Assembly: GCA_903834645.1 (NCBI GenBank)
Contig: CAILKA010000235.1
Location: 1-5,430 of the forward strand
Reading direction: 5' to 3'
Length of the DNA: 5,430 nt
Origin: an uncultured beta proteobacterium
GTDB lineage: Bacteria; Pseudomonadota; Gammaproteobacteria; Burkholderiales; Burkholderiaceae_C
Under the pieces are notes generated by a model that was not told the DNA's origin, did not search any database, and was given only the letters and a program-made list of their open reading frames with translations. Shown in pieces: positions 4,953-5,430 of the stretch (the stretch's first letter is position 1; each line of letters begins with the position of its first letter). A program made the position numbers and the translations under genes.

Positions 4953-5302
4953 CCCCCCTCCTGTTCGCGCTGCTGCGCCTTGCGTGCGGCGTACTCCTCC
5001 AGCCCCGACAAGCCCTCGCGCCGGCGCAGTTCGGCCAGCACGTCAGCCGGCGCCACGCCGTGCTGGGCGAGCACCACCATCGTGTGGAACCACAGATCTG
5101 CCACCTCGGCCACGACGCGTTGCGGGTCGCCATCCTTGGCCGCCATGACGACCTCGGTGGCCTCCTCGCCCACCTTCTTGAGCGCTGCATCCGGGCCCTT
5201 GGCGAAGAGCCGCGCCACGTAGCTGCGCTCGGGGTCGCCCCCGCGGCGAGACGCGATCACGGCGGCCAGGCGCGCCAGGGTGTCCTCGGCTGCGTCGCTC
5301 AT
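4949..5302 (-). CDS. hisE: Phosphoribosyl-ATP pyrophosphohydrolase
   Basis: HisE catalyses the second step of histidine synthesis, removing pyrophosphate from phosphoribosyl-ATP to give phosphoribosyl-AMP. The 117-residue protein shows the all-helical MazG-like fold. SYVARLFAKGPDAALKKVGE (27-46) leads into the acidic motif GEEATEVVMAAK (45-56), and VAEVADLWFHTMVVLAQHGV (64-83) supplies the second acidic cluster around D69. Together these give the Mg2+-binding glutamate and aspartate residues expected for the family. The ATG is chosen because GGAGGGAG (5310-5317) lies seven bases upstream and it overlaps the hisI stop by ATGA (5299-5302). A longer opening into hisI has no such support. HisI and HisE are separate genes here, unlike the fused HisIE of E. 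coli. Confidence 0.96.
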   Translation of the reverse strand: MSDAAEDTLARLAAVIASRRGGDPERSYVARLFAKGPDAALKKVGEEATEVVMAAKDGDPQRVVAEVADLWFHTMVVLAQHGVAPADVLAELRRREGLSGLEEYAARKAQQREQEGG

Positions 5303-5430
5303 TCCCGGGCTCCCTCCGGGGCGCCGGCCGGCTTGGCGTAGATCGTCGACGGATCCTTCAGCACCGGCTCGGCGCTCACCCACGCACCGCTTTCCAGGCG
5401 CTGGAAGAAACAGCTGTGGCGGCCAGTGTG
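5299..5430 (-). CDS. hisI: Phosphoribosyl-AMP cyclohydrolase, C-terminal part (cut by window edge)
   Basis: Only the last 43 residues are present. They begin HTGRHSCFFQ, the end of the family signature CHTGRxSCF, whose cysteines bind the catalytic zinc; the second cysteine (residue 7 of the fragment) is visible, and the first would fall just beyond the right edge. The fragment continues with a weakly conserved tail (LKDPSTIYAK) and ends PEGARE. HisI opens the purine ring of phosphoribosyl-AMP, the step after HisE. The stop codon overlaps the hisE start in an ATGA, so the two consecutive enzymes are translationally coupled. Other his genes such as hisF would be expected upstream (inference). 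Confidence 0.94.
   Translation of the reverse strand, partial: HTGRHSCFFQRLESGAWVSAEPVLKDPSTIYAKPAGAPEGARE

Noticed and set aside
4573..5190. An in-frame upstream extension of hinT of 206 codons, which would make a fusion protein
   Set aside because: The extension overlaps DUF4870 and hisE in a different frame, is Arg/Ala-rich without motifs, and HinT proteins begin near the MQSDPNCIFC start used here.
1..5430. Mobile elements, CRISPR arrays, tRNA or rRNA genes, and defence systems
   Set aside because: No transposase, integrase, terminal repeats, regular repeat-spacer units, tRNA-like folds or unknown accessory genes are seen. The genes are all core functions with even base composition.

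Overview
The window is GC-rich, densely coding chromosomal DNA. Its gene content and the close resemblance of several proteins to betaproteobacterial versions (Rieske N-terminus, TatB tail, his-tat arrangement) suggest a betaproteobacterium, probably of the order Burkholderiales. That placement is inferred from protein character and gene order, not from a marker gene. Nine protein-coding genes are supported, two of them cut by the window edges. No RNA genes, insertion sequences, CRISPR arrays or prophage genes are visible, and no gene-free stretch exceeds about 150 bases.

Layout from right to left, following minus-strand transcription: the 3' end of hisI (5299-5430), hisE (4949-5302), a small DUF4870 membrane protein (4581-4952) and an HIT-family hydrolase (4225-4572). 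The first three are joined by two 4-base ATGA stop/start overlaps, and the HIT gene follows after 8 bases. A gap of about 100 bases holds a possible terminator and a possible promoter, followed by tatA-tatB-tatC (4120 down to 2633), the complete twin-arginine translocase. Left of tatC, and convergent with it, is the only plus-strand gene (1449-2591), a membrane-anchored one-PDZ trypsin-like protease of the DegS/AlgW type. A structured 151-base divergent intergenic region separates it from a minus-strand PdxA-family dehydrogenase (269-1297). Last comes the start of petA (1-218), the Rieske subunit of cytochrome bc1.

How the genes work together: hisI and hisE catalyse two early steps of histidine synthesis. 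TatABC exports folded proteins across the inner membrane, and the Rieske protein at the left edge carries a twin-arginine N-terminus, so it is a likely client of the transporter encoded a few kilobases away. The DegS-like protease belongs to envelope quality control or stress signalling. The PdxA-family gene is the least routine item. Its metal ligands are intact, but its signature region looks closer to the PdxA2 (D-threonate/D-erythronate 4-phosphate dehydrogenase) side of the family than to vitamin B6 PdxA. Most of the window is ordinary core genome. I found no convincing previously undescribed system; the points worth checking are the PdxA subtype, the pdxA/degS intergenic hairpins, the TTG start of tatB and a shared promoter-like motif before tatA and petA.
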